Source: Gadus chalcogrammus (taxonomy: Eukaryota > Chordata > Actinopteri > Gadiformes > Gadidae). Taken from it: a stretch of 64,000 nucleotides of DNA. Every line of letters starts with the position of its first letter. Position 1 is the first letter of the stretch. Below are positions 23,047 through 33,521 of this stretch, piece after piece. Below the pieces are notes generated by a model. The model was not told the DNA's origin, made no database searches, and was given only the letters and a program-made list of their open reading frames with translations. Position numbers and translations under genes: made by a program. The stretch covers positions 21,724,639 through 21,788,638 of the forward strand of contig NC_079415.1 in assembly GCF_026213295.1 (NCBI RefSeq), written 5' to 3'.

Positions 23047-23345
23047 GATATTTACATGCTTCTGATTGACTAATGAATTGATTCAGCTATTCCCCCAGAA
23101 GTCTGGGGTCAAAAGGTCAAAAGGAGACGGCACCACGCCGGGGTGGATCCAGATCTCGGGCAACAGCGCAGGGTTGCCAGGTTCTGCAAAAAACGTGCCC
23201 CCCACATACCGTTCAAAATCCACCCAAAATGTCCTAGAAGCATCCCAAATAAAAAATGATATTATTGGCCATTTTGGCCAACGTTTTGAAAGTAATAATA
23301 TTTGAGGGAATATTTTTTTGTTGTTGTTTTAGCAGCGAAATGCAC

Positions 23346-23462
23346 CGTGTGCGTGTGTGCGTGTGTGTGTGTGTGTGTGTGTCTGTGTCTGTGTGTCTGT
23401 GCGTGCTTGTGTGTGCTTGTGTGTGTGTGTGTCTGTGCGTGTGCGTGCGTGTGTGTGTGTGT
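23346..23462. repeat. Imperfect (GT)n microsatellite
   Basis: GT run interrupted by CTGTG and GCGTG units, in the spacer of the palindromic element. Confidence 0.95.
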
Positions 23463-24104
23463 ATAACACGCTATTTTATGTTGAAATGCGACGTAATCCA
23501 GTGTTCACGAAAAGTACACTGTCAACGTATGCTTTTGGCGACTGGGTTGGCTCTCAGATATACGTGTTTCTAACAAGATGATATCATTAAAAGTTACATA
23601 AAGTAACAGTTTAATAACACAAACGCAGGAAGCACGTGAGCTGCTAGTTTAGCGAAAGCAACCTGATGTCGTTGAAACATGCGAGCGAGCCGATCAAATC
23701 CTAATAACTATAAAACTAAAGATCAGACACAATCACTGACTGAAGATTATGCAAGTAAAAAGTATATTTCTCGCTAGAAATGTTATTAGAAACACGTTTA
23801 ACGGTGAATCGGTCCTAAAATATTGCATTTCCCATTCAGATAATAAAGATTAATAAAGATCATACACATTCACTGACTGAAGATTATGTAAGGAAAATGT
23901 ACATTTCTCGCTAGAAAAGTCATTAGAAACGCGTTTAATGGTGTATCTGTCCTAAAATATTGCATTTCCCATTCAGATAATAAAGATTAATAAAGATCAT
24001 ACACATTCAATTGTGTTGTTGTTTACTGCATGTCATTTACATTCTTGGTGGTTCAGGGATCGCGGTCCCTTTAAGGATTACGTGCGTCTCATGACGTCAC
24101 AGAC

Positions 24105-24531
24105 CATGCTGGATTTGTTTACCTTCAGCACGCTTTGATTTCCGGTTTTCTTTTTTACAAAATAAACGAGTCACACGGCTGTGTGCTCAACGTGCGAAGT
24201 TATGTTCTTAACTTATTGCAATTTCCACAGCCTAATTATATATATAGGTTTTGGCATAAACATAACTAGGGTGCACTGTACTATCTGCGCACACCCTTTC
24301 TGAAGCCTCTCTCTCGCTCTCTCTCTCTCTGTCCCTTCCGCTCTCTCTTTCTCTCTCTCTCGTACCGTTTTGTGGAGCACGTTAATTGTCTTAGAACACT
24401 CCCATTCAGAATGCATTGGTTTACATTTCGTTTTGTGTAACACGCAAAAAGTCGGACTATCGTGCTCGGGAACACGCTTCAATAGATTAACGTTCGTGCG
24501 CAGGAGCACGCAATCGCGTGATACCGGGTTG
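24105..24531. repeat. Outer right arm of the palindromic element
   Basis: 427 bp, inverse of 20369-20798, ending CGCGTGATACCGGGTTG before the GTCTGTC duplication. Open frames through the TC-rich tract are shadows. Confidence 0.92.
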
Positions 24532-24538
24532 GTCTGTC

Positions 24539-24639
24539 TGTATCATTATTTTGTAGATTTTGGATAGTAATTTTTTGGGCGATGGTATGTTAATAAGCTG
24601 TGAGACAGGTGTAGGTAGATCTAAATTGGCTTTTGCGGT
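24539..24639 (-). pseudogene. L1 ORF2 C-terminus, piece 2 of 3
   Basis: About 33 codons on the - strand (LDLPTPVSQLIN, KLLSKIYKIMI) lie between the hAT element and the palindromic element. They join in frame with both neighbouring pieces after removal of one copy of each target duplication. Confidence 0.85.
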
Positions 24640-25427
24640 ATTCACGGTAGAGATGTTCCGATACCATTTTTTCCCTCCCGATACCGATTCCGATACTTAT
24701 GCTGTGGGTATCGGCCGATACCGAGTACCGATACCAGTATGTTACAAAAATGACTGTGATATGATTATCATTGTGGTAAGGCCTGGGTCAGGTTAAACCC
24801 TTTGTAAATGAATGAATGAATAAGGCAAATTAAAGCCATTTATTTTTTAATAGAACAGTATAAAAAACAGTAGTGCAACAGCAACTTAAATAATAGTTAT
24901 TTTAAAAAAATAATAGTGTAGCCACAATATCTTTAAAGGAGCATTTCACCGGTGCAGACATGAATATGTATTGAAATTGGGTCCTATATGTAGTCGAATA
25001 ATAAAATAAAATTCTAATTTGGTGCCGTCTTGACCGAGAAAAGGCAGAAAGTGACTTTTTGGCGCTTGTGGATTGAAGACAACAACTCCCACCATGCACA
25101 GCTTCGCTGGCGGCCACTCCCGCTGATCATCTCCGCCTATCGGACACCTCCTTGTTCCATCTACTAATGGAACAAATCAGCGTGGAGCTTGAACCGACGT
25201 CACTAGAGTAGTGACGCTTGCACAGAAGCATACGGCCGTCATCTTTCCTTATTCTGGGTGGAAATAGTAACATAGTTACGCCCAAGGGCGTCGGTTTGTT
25301 TTTAGAAGTGGTGGGGACAATAACCATAAGCTGAGTGTGGTCTGAAAAGTGCTGGGTACCCTTATGTAAGCTATTTATCCATTCAACGCTGCATTACAAT
25401 ATGCTCTACAGTGTATTGTCAGGTGTT

Positions 25428-26175
25428 GAAATTATTCGAATATTCGAATAATGGTTCGGAAAATTAGTATTTGAAGCTTAAATCAGTATTCGGAGCTTTG
25501 TTATTTTTTTTTTCCACGTAGGTGACTTTACCAGAGCGAGGGAGGCAAACTATAAGCGTCAGCGACACCAAGCAGAGAAGCGAGAGAGGTGGAGGAAGAA
25601 TAGATATCTTGTTTCCCTTTACTTTATAACACAACATTAGCGGGATCTCTTGAGGAAAAGTAATACTTAACACCTTAGCTTAGTTGTTTGTTTACGTTCG
25701 CTGTACAGCGCCGCGCCAATCAACTGTGACTGGCTTGCTGCAGAGCGTGAGCGTCTTGGGAATACCCGGTCAATATAATGGATATAATATGGACACATAA
25801 GACAATCAATATTCGGTATTTGTTATGGATTTATTGTACAAATTCCCTGAAAAGATGCACGTTCCAGGATGAATTGAAAAGCTCCCGTAAGGGCTGAGAT
25901 GACAGAGAACAGCTGATTTGGAACGGAGCAACAGCTGTTCGCTTTCACGGGGAAAAACTAAGGAACTTCAACCTACTTAGGCCTACTAATTAACATTCAA
26001 AAAGCTATTAAATCTTCAACAAAATATGAAGATACTGTCAAAATCGGTTCCAGGGAGTAAGGATTATTAATGTTGTTTTTGATGGTGTTTTTTTCTGGAA
26101 CGAGTGTTCAAATATTCGCTCGGAAAAACCAACGAGTATTCGAAGCCTGAAAAATGGCATTCGGGCCAGCCCTAT
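25428..26175. mobile_element. Possible further nested element with TATTCGAA motifs
   Basis: Left part has ATTATTCGAATATTCGAATA; the right part has ATTCGCTCGG, GAGTATTCGAAGC and GGCATTCGGGCCAGCCC. These resemble hAT subterminal repeats and suggest an inserted element, but its exact ends and target duplication could not be fixed. Confidence 0.4.
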
Positions 26176-27223
26176 GAAGATCCTATTCGAACAATAAAAG
26201 TTGAAAACCACAGTTTGTGTTTTGGCTTGTTTTGCAAAACAGCGTTGGAAACACCAGGGTATTGGCTCGGGATATGTAGGCCTAATACTAATACACACAG
26301 GACAAAGAACAGTGTTGGCAATTTAACACTTATCTTGACATCAACAGAGTTTACCAGACAAACAATGCCAGACTGTAAAGGGGGTACGAAATGAAACGAG
26401 GTACTGAGCATCAGCCTTTTGAAGACGCGCAAGGGCTGCTGGTAGCATATGTTATGCTGCATTAAAAAAAAGAAAAATACAAGCACCCAGAGGAGAATTG
26501 CATCTGCCAAATCCTGACCACCAGTAAACACTTGCGAAGGACCAATGTAGACTTCACTCGTTACAACATCATAAGAAAATTTTCCGCAAATAAAGTCCCC
26601 TTCAGTTTAGGATAATCACACAGGTTATGCGAGAACACATTTATGTCAGGATAGGCCTACCAGGCTCCAAGTCGTCACATATCTCAATCAGACAAAACCA
26701 ACTATAACCACATTGGCATAGCAATCGCACCGTGTGTAGCTGCTACTAGCTGCAATCTATATATACAACGCATACTAACTGGAGCACCAACCAGAATCAG
26801 ATCAAAATCGTTTGGGACCGTGGGTAACCTTTGGCCAGGTCATCACGATTCACGAGCAAACAGAACCAGCAGCAAAGTTTACGTAAACCAATTTCTTACC
26901 TTATGTGGCCCTCCACATGCAGGCTAGATGACGTATCCATATCGATATCCAGTGTCACAAACATGCTTTTTTATAGGAAGCAAAAGGACCGGCTATTTTC
27001 TGAATAAAAATGTCAATTTTGTCTGTCTGTCTTGAAACTTCTCGAGTGCGTTCACCCCAAAAAGCAACGGGACGACAAGATCCCATACAAAGTGAACGTA
27101 TAGACGCGTATCGGGCGAATATTTTTGATTTGTCGCGCCACACTTTCGCCGTGCACAGGCAAGCGCGTTCACGAGGATTTGTGGCGCGAAAAATGTCAAC
27201 TTTGACACGAATTTCGCGTGATG

Positions 27224-27294
27224 ACAGCCAATCAGCGTTCAACAGCGTGGCCACTGAGTGACATGTGTAACGTAACAGCCAATCAGCGTTCAAC
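27224..27294 (+). promoter_or_regulatory. Two CCAAT-containing 20-bp repeats upstream of an ATG
   Basis: ACAGCCAATCAGCGTTCAAC occurs at 27224-27243 and 27275-27294, 51 bases apart, in a GC-rich zone about 40 to 110 bp before the ATG at 27335. This looks like the promoter of a transposon gene or a host gene fragment. Confidence 0.45.
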
Positions 27295-27334
27295 CGTCAA
27301 ACTCAGCGCAGTGCAGTCCGGGGTGTACTGCAGC

Positions 27335-27397
27335 ATGGAGGAGAAAGTGATTGTTGCCGTTTGCGACTCTCGGAGCTCTATATATAATAGTATATAA
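27335..27397 (+). pseudogene. Short MADF-like N-terminus
   Basis: From the ATG the frame reads MEEKVIVAVCDSRS and stops after 20 codons in TATATA-rich sequence. The opening resembles the start of MADF (Myb/SANT-like) domains in fish Harbinger-associated genes. The remainder is absent, so this is at most a broken first exon. The match is short and could be chance. Confidence 0.35.
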
Positions 27398-28219
27398 TAT
27401 AATATAATTGTATATATAATATCACGGCCAAAAGCTCTGTGTGCCTCCGGATGGCCGTAGCGCAGGGAGCTCATAGGGATTGGGCTTCTCGGGAGTCGGG
27501 GTTTGTTTACCGGCGTTGCCATGGGTTCCGGTCTTGTGTGTTCCAACGGTTTATTAGGTAGGCCTATCTAATAAATGATGTCTTCGAGCGCCCCTATCGC
27601 ATGATTTTAGACTCGACGATTTCGGTTGAGTATGTGGGGATTTTTAATTTTTTATTTTTTTTTTTACACATTTTTAGAAGTGGTGGGGACAAAATTCGTT
27701 TTTCAAATAGTGGGGGGGACATGTCCCCCCCGTCCCCCCCGTAATCGACGCCTATGGTTACGCCATTAAATGCGTTTATGTAAACATTTTTAGCGAGAAA
27801 TGTGCATTTTAATTTCATAATGTTCGCTCGTTGAATTTGAAGGATGTTTTTTTTGATAGTTATGACGAAGAGGGAACGCTCCATTCACTTGCATGGACAG
27901 CGTCTCTGGTTGCTAAGCAACCTCAACGTCTTGGCGGACTATATTATTGTTATTTATATCCGAGATTATTTAATCTAACCCGATCTAAACTCTATCATGC
28001 ACCCAAACATGGCGGCGTTTGGGTTTCCTACCTCGGACTCCTAAATCCAGCGCAGCCACAGGCGCCTTGGCGCGTTGAACCAATTTTTGTGACACACAAT
28101 GATCAAGCGACAAGTTAGGCACGTTACAGGCGTTTGGTGTGGCCGTAGCCCTTGTCCACCAAAAGCGTTTTTTTATGCGGTTTCACCCAAAAAATCGGCT
28201 TCGTGTGGACGGGGCCAAG

Positions 28220-28471
28220 AAGGCGAATACACGTCACCAAGACGGGGAGACTTACGCCACTATCTGCCAATGGATCGTGGATGCCTGGGCTGATATAACA
28301 GTCTCCACTGTGGTCCAAGCTTTCACGAAGGCAGGAATAATCACTGAACTGCCAGGCAACAACAGCGACAATGACTCGGATAATGACGAGAGGAATCCAG
28401 GCATGTTGGATGCCGTAGCCTACTCGCCCAACTGTTCAATTTGCACACACAAGAATTCGAGGAATTCGTAG
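28220..28471 (+). pseudogene. Pogo/Tigger-like transposase C-terminal scrap
   Basis: The frame gives TYATICQWIVDAWADITVST, then VVQAFTKAGI, followed by an Asn/Asp-rich tail, like the end of DDE transposases and CENPB/jerky relatives of the pogo group (helix then acidic tail). No DDE motif is present. 300 bases downstream lies a pogo-type terminal repeat ending at 28772, which supports the reading. Confidence 0.55.
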
Positions 28472-28649
28472 ACGGGGAATGAACTGAAAAGGTGAGCTTA
28501 TTGTTAAGAGATATTGATCAGATATTGTTAATATGCACATTAACGTTTGAACAACATCGTTACCATGGGAGTGACCGGAGTTGTCAGAACGCTTAATAAA
28601 GTTTGACTTTATCTGACTGTTTTGTTGACATTCTCTATAGCACAGCTCG

Positions 28650-28772
28650 GTCTTGTCTATGCTATGCGCCTAATAATCCGGTGCGCCCTATATATGAAAA
28701 CAGTTCTAAAATAGGCCATTCATTAAAGGTGCGCCTTATAATCCGGTGTGCCTTATAGTACGGAAAATACGG
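28650..28772. mobile_element. Pogo-type terminal region
   Basis: Repeated GCGCC(TTATA)ATCCGGTG motifs lead to TAGTACGGAAAATACGG, then TA. This matches the terminus style of the element at 19239-19821. The opposite end was not found. Confidence 0.65.
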
Positions 28773-28826
28773 TAGTCCTCGTTTGTATTTCTTTCGAAAT
28801 GGTGAACTTTTGCATGGAGCCATCTT

Positions 28827-29150
28827 CTATGTCAGATCCAGTACCCTCCGCCAATGTACTTCAGTTTTATCAACAGCCTCTGTTATCTTAGCTTCAGACG
28901 CTGTGGATGTTAGTTTCTGCTGGTGAAGTCCCACCCACTGGCACTGCTCTAATAGGTCTGTAGCGTCAGTGGGTCCCACCCCCTCGTCGTGCTCTTTAGC
29001 GTGACGCGTCTTCAAGTGTTTTATTAAGTTGCTAGTGTTGAAATTAGCAACACTCGTGCCACCCCTGGAAATCTTTTCACGGCATACGTTGCATGTCGCA
29101 GTCTTGCTGGTGGGAGCATCCAGCGTGAAATATTGCCACACCGCCGACAT
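28827..29150 (-). pseudogene. First exon of a ZBED-type hAT transposase
   Basis: From the ATG at 29150: VWQYFTLD, CNVCREKISRGG, then NLIKHLKTRHAKEH. This is a complete BED finger (Cys-x2-Cys, His-x4-His). The frame runs through to 28827, but the later part is not recognisable and no catalytic domain follows. It lies in the expected place, just inside the right terminus of the 24648-29423 element. Confidence 0.8.
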
Positions 29151-29431
29151 GATAACGCTAGCTCCTTGATTGACAGGTGATCAATTCTTCTTCGCCCCTC
29201 TAAAACAGCAGGCTGCAGATGGCAGCACAGCGCAACTGTTTTAAGAGCCGCGAAGAAGAACTGTGTCAGCGCTAACGGAGCTAACCAGTAAATAGCTTTC
29301 TATTTTAATAAATTACGTGGTATCGGAGGTGCCTGGACTCCAGTACTCGCCGATACCGATACCAGCATTTTCGGCAGTATCGGAGACATTTCCGATACTG
29401 GTATCGGAATCGGAACAACTCTAATTCACGG

Positions 29432-29945
29432 TTGCTTTAATTGCGGATTTAATCTGTAGATATTGTAAAATGTGTTTGTGGGTGATGCCGAATTTCTGGA
29501 CCAAGTCCGCGAATGTGGAGAATTTTCCGTCGGTGAGCATGTGTTGTGTATGTGTAATGCCTTTATCTTTCCAGGAGTGGAGGTTTAGGGTTATTTTATT
29601 ACAAGTGAAATCAGGGTTATTCCAAATTGGGGAGAGTTTTGAGGGTGAGTGTTTTGAGTTAGTAATGTTGTGGAATTTCCACCAGGCTGACAGACCCGAG
29701 CTGATTGTGGGGGCTTTGAAACTGGGATGTTTTTTGATTGTTGGAGTGAGAAAGGGCATGTCAGAAATCTGGATGTCTTTGCAAATTGTCTGTTCTAAGT
29801 CTAACCAGGTGATGTCTGATTAGTTGTGGTGGATCCATTTGTGCATATATTGAAGATGATTGGCCAGGCAGTACAAGGTGAAATTTGGAGCTTCTAATCC
29901 TCTTTTCAGCTTATGACTAGGGTAGGCTGCGTGTGTTTTGTTGTG
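29432..29945 (-). pseudogene. L1 ORF2 C-terminus, piece 1 of 3
   Basis: - strand frame beginning near 29945 with LKRGLEAPNFTLYCLANHLQ, then a TAA near 29822 and the frame 29759-29421 (AWWKFHNITNSKHS, FGITHKHILQYLQIK). The 5' side is truncated at 29945, next to an AACAAC run. The L1 continues at 24639. Confidence 0.85.
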
Positions 29946-30073
29946 GTTGTTTCGGCTTAAAAAAACAACAACAACATTATTCTTAAAGCCCGTTCAGTTG
30001 TCAGGGTTAAATTGGGTGGTTACATCAACATCGCAATAACCCTGACGTCATTATTAAGTAATTTGTCGTTACC

Positions 30074-30971
30074 ATGGCGGCGGCGCGCATAGTTCGCGAC
30101 GCCCTGTGTCTCACCGGATTTTGCAAAGTACTGTTAATTTACTTGTTTTTTGTAAGCCTTTTCGCTAAAAACTGTTTAGCGTATACATCGTATGGCCGAC
30201 AGGAACTTTTGGACATCGGTTCCTGCAATTCCGTCAACTTTACGGACGCATTCGGTCTCATCTCGGAAATAGCCAGGACAGCGGAGCCAACTGTCAAACG
30301 GATCCGGAGCACCAACGGACAGCGGCGGCGTCACAGATGTAAACAGAGAGGGTCGCGCGGAGGTCTGAATGCCAGGCTAAAACTAGCGCCTCACAGACCA
30401 TCGCTTCCCAGCATCTTTCTCGCCAATGTCCGATCTCTGGCTAACAAAATGGATGAACTGCGACTGAGGATCACCACCAATAAATGGATTATGGACAGCA
30501 ACATCATGATTTTCACAGAAACTGGCTCAACAGCAACGTTCCGGATAGCGCCATCGATCTAGCAGAACGCTACACTCTCTGTGCAGACAGAACGAAGGAG
30601 TCCGGTAAGACTAGAGGTGGGGGTCTGTGTATTTATGTCAACAAAGCTTGGTGCACGGACACTACCACCATCGAAAGTCACTGCTCGGATAACATAGAAT
30701 ATCTAATGCTGAAATGTAGACCTTTCTATCTGCCTAGAGAGTTTACATCCACCATTGTGACTGCAGCCTACATTCCCCCGGACGCTAATGCTGCATTTGC
30801 AATGAAAGAACTGCACAATGCAATCAGTAAAAAACAGACTCTGACCCCCGAGGCAGCCTTTATTGTTGCGGGTGACTTTAACCACTCCAACCTAAAGTCT
30901 GTACTCCCCAAATCCGCCAACATGTCTCCTGCCCCACTAGAGGAGACAAGACATTAGACCATGTATACACA
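30074..30971 (+). pseudogene. CR1/L2-superfamily LINE, 5' part with endonuclease
   Basis: The ATG at 30074 starts a leader with a hydrophobic stretch (VLLIYLFFVSLF) and a basic segment, then FLANVRSLANKMDEL, which is the start of an apurinic endonuclease. After a one-base deletion near 30525 the frame 30484-30957 gives WLNSNVPDSAIDLAERYTL, GGGLCIYVN, VTAAYIPPDAN and VAGDFNHSNL. A second one-base shift near 30905 precedes TLDHVYT at the break. Reverse transcriptase is missing because the copy stops at 30971. The 3' truncation is unusual for a LINE. Confidence 0.85.
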
Positions 30972-31860
30972 TGACCATGTGGTCTCCATCGTTGCCCACG
31001 TGGGCGTTGAAGTCACCCAGCTGAACTACGGAGTCCCCTACTGGAGCCCCATACAGGACTCCATTCAGGGTCTCCAAGAAGGCCGAGTACTCTGAGCTGC
31101 TGTTTGGTGCATACGCACAAACAACAGTCAGAGATTTCCCCCCTACAACCCTTAGGCGCAGGGAGGCGACCCTCTCGTCTACCGGGGTAAACTCCAACAC
31201 CGCGGCGCTCAGCCGGGGATTTATGAGCATCCCCACACCCGCCCGGCGCCTCACGCCCTTGGCAACTCCGGAGAAGAATAGAGTCCAACCCTTATCCAGG
31301 AGTACGGTACCAGAGCTGAGACTGTGCGTGGAGGTAAGCCCCACCAGATCTAACTGATAGCGCTCCACCTCCCTCACAAGCTCCGGTTCCTTTCCCCACA
31401 GTGAGGTGACGTTCCACGTCCCCAGAGCCAGCTTCTGCCACCCGGGTCTGGTCCGTCGAGACCCCTGACCTTCGCTGCCACCCATGTGGCTGCGCACCCG
31501 ACCCCAACGGGTCTTCCCACAGGTGGTGGGCCCATGGGATGAAGAGAGGGGGGGTGCCACGTAGTTTGTTCGGGCTGTGCCCGACCGGGCTCCGTGGCAA
31601 ACCCGGCCACCAGGCGCTCGCCATCGAGCCCTCTGTCTCGGCCTGGCTCCAGACGGGGGCCCCGGGCTTCCTACGGGCCGGGTCACATCTCCTCTTTTTC
31701 CGTTATTCATTGGAGTTTTTGAACCATTCTTAGTCTGGCCCCTCACCTGAGACCACTCTGCCATGAGAGACCCTACCAGGATCACAAGGCTCCAGACAAC
31801 ACAGCCCTCAGGTTCACAGGGACACGCAAACCTCTCCACCACGATAAGGTGACGGTTTTA
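30972..31860 (-). pseudogene. LINE 5' end with endonuclease (same family as 6813-8985), 3'-truncated
   Basis: The 5' end on the - strand begins near 31860 with CACCTTATCGTGGTGGAGAG. One frame, 31842-30937, is open through a basic leader, LALGTWNVTSLWG, GWTLFFSGVAKGVRRRAGVG and VQLGDFNAHVGNDGD. The endonuclease then ends abruptly at 30972, before the catalytic SDH block. The missing part resumes, in family terms, at the start of the 6813-8985 copy. Confidence 0.82.
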
Positions 31861-31914
31861 GGCTGAGGTTAATGTTATTAAAGTGCATCAGGTCGAAAGG
31901 AAGGACAACAATCG

Positions 31915-32218
31915 CAGCAGTCACTGCCGCCACCAGTCACCAGCAGTCGCCACCACCTACAGCCGTCACCAGCACAAGCCGCCACCCATAGCAGCAGAAG
32001 GCGACACCGCCATCCTTCGCCACCACCAGCCAGCTCAAGCAGCCATCGCCTCAAGCAGCAGCGACCTGCAGCAGCAGTGTTTGCCGGCACCAGCCAGCTC
32101 AAGCCATCAGCAGCCACCGCCATCAGCATCCACCATCAGCCGCATCCGCCATCAGCAGCATACACCATCAGCGGCAGCAGCCACCGCCACCAGCACCAGC
32201 AGCCACCACCTGCAGGAG
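31915..32218. repeat. CAG/CCA-rich low-complexity tract
   Basis: Irregular CAGCAG, CCACC and CATCAGC units. The Ser/His/Gln open frame at 31883-32245 is a composition effect; I do not call it a gene. Confidence 0.85.
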
Positions 32219-32524
32219 AGTGAAAATAATCAGACAAGACCTTGAATAGCCTGTAGGTCAATAAGTTTCCCCACACATGGACAAATTGCTGCCAAGTTTG
32301 GGAAGGGGTGGACAGAAGCTGACATTATGAAAAAATAGAATGACACTACTGTCTGTGTCATAACATGTGAAAGCTCATCATTATGGCTCATATTTTTTGT
32401 GTGGAATAATTTCTATTCATATATGTAATCCAACAGCCTTTCCAAGGGTATCATTAAACAAAAGCACCCTTATTTCTACTAGCTATAGCATCAGAAACAC
32501 AGTACTCCAACACCGTAGCTAACA
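32219..32524. other. No gene seen
   Basis: A/T-rich spacer between the CAG-rich tract and the next hAT element. Confidence 0.5.
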
Positions 32525-32532
32525 CCATTAGG

Positions 32533-33513
32533 CAGTGGCGTGCACAGTTAGACCCGAGGTGGTGTTATAGCACCTGCCCTTTGCCCCCTGACCCAATCAA
32601 GTGCCCTTTTGAAAAAAATAAAATAATCTGAATTTTTATTTATTTTTTAAACAGTGTATGTGGCCCATTCCGACATTATCATCTATAAAGGGTCGACAAT
32701 TAAAAACGTGTGATAATAATGGCCCAAAATATATGCCCCCCCCCCCTCCTCCTCGCACACAACTCTCTTCCTTTGTCAACGTGAACGCGCAGAGCGGACA
32801 CAAACGGAGGCGCGTTGCAGCTGTAGTTCACAGCTGCTGCCCACACACACCTACTCCCCTGCCCTGCCCAACCGGCTATGTAACACATAAATGAATTGAG
32901 TCTAGAGTGTATTGTTTGCCCCCTAAGCCTCCTTTCTGGATACTGTGACTGAGGAGCTGAAGTCCCACTGCTAGAATCATTCAGTCCTTCCACCCCTTCA
33001 CGGTACATGCCAACTGGGTAAGCACGCCAAACGCAGAAGCCAAGGAAGCCGTCCACATCCTGATTTCTATGGAGAAGACGAGGACCAGCTGAAGACAGAA
33101 CTAAAGGTGTTCCACTCCAGCTTTCCTGCAAAAGACCTCAAAGAAATCTTTGCCATACTGAGGGAAAACAGTGGCCGGCTCATCTTTCCTGCCTTTGTGA
33201 AGATGATAAAAATCGATGAAACATTGCCAGTGACAACTGCTTCTGTGGAGAGATCATTTTCAAAGCTGAAAATTATCAAAACTAAACTAAGAAGTCTGTG
33301 TGGAGAAGAACGGCTCTCTGACCTTCTCCTGCTTGCTATAGAAAAATATATCAAGATCAATCATAGTGAGGTCATCAACATCAAGACATGGCACTGAGGA
33401 GGATGCTGCTTTAGAAAAGTGGTAATGATCACTCTTCACTTCGAAATGACACTTTAATGTGCCCTTATTTTTCCCTGAGCACCTGCCCCCCAAAATGTCT
33501 GTGCACGCCACTG
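32533..33513 (+). mobile_element. 981-bp hAT deletion derivative
   Basis: Termini CAGTGGCGTGCACAG and CTGTGCACGCCACTG are exact 15-bp inverted repeats. The flanks CCATTAGG (32525-32532) and CCGTTAGG (33514-33521) differ at one base, an aged 8-bp duplication. Only the end of the transposase remains inside. Confidence 0.92.
33026..33397 (+). pseudogene. hAT transposase C-terminal dimerisation domain
   Basis: The open frame to TGA at 33395-33397 includes FYGEDEDQLKTELKVFH, LIFPAFVKMIKI, then LPVTTASVERSFSKLKIIKT and LLLLAIEKY. This is the TTASVERSFSKLK motif of hAT dimerisation domains in ZMYM1/TTF-finger type transposases. The RNase-H-like catalytic core is deleted. The frame is unbroken for about 120 codons. 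Confidence 0.88.
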
Positions 33514-33521
33514 CCGTTAGG

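Larger units (their letters stand above)
20369..24531. mobile_element. 4163-bp palindromic (foldback) element with ~430-bp terminal inverted repeats
   Basis: Both ends read CAACCCGGTATCACGCGATT inward. The outer arms are 20369-20798 and 24105-24531 and match nearly throughout, including a (GA)n/(TC)n tract. A second inverted pair, 21270-21573 and 23696-24010, lies inside, and a third pair, about 22500-22745 and 22810-23046, lies at the centre. GTCTGTC is duplicated at 20362-20368 and 24532-24538, and removing the element restores an L1 reading frame, so the insertion is real. No plausible protein is encoded. Superfamily unknown. Another end of the same family is at 53712. Confidence 0.9.
25283..27756. 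mobile_element. 2.47-kb hAT element nested in the ZBED-type hAT, 8-bp target duplication
   Basis: The ends read CAAGGGCGTCGG and, inverted, CATAGGCGTCGA. GTTACGCC flanks it at 25275-25282 and 27757-27764. A 21-bp string (TTTTTAGAAGTGGTGGGGACA) occurs in the same direction near both ends. The interior includes a block of TTCGAATATTCG motifs (25436-26160), a GC-rich promoter-like zone and an abortive MADF-like start at 27335. No transposase. Confidence 0.88.
24648..29423 (-). mobile_element. 4.78-kb ZBED-type hAT element with perfect 8-bp target duplication
   Basis: Termini are TAGAGATGTTCCGATACC and, inverted, TAGAGTTGTTCCGATTCCGA. ATTCACGG flanks both sides (24640-24647 and 29424-29431). Subterminal GATACCGATACC motifs are plentiful. 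Only the first transposase exon remains (- strand, 28827-29150); the catalytic part has gone and the interior is filled with other elements, including 25283-27756 and a pogo fragment ending at 28772. Confidence 0.93.

Noticed and set aside
31883..32245. Ser/His/Gln-rich 120-codon frame
   Set aside because: Low-complexity CAG/CCA tract without flanking exon signals.
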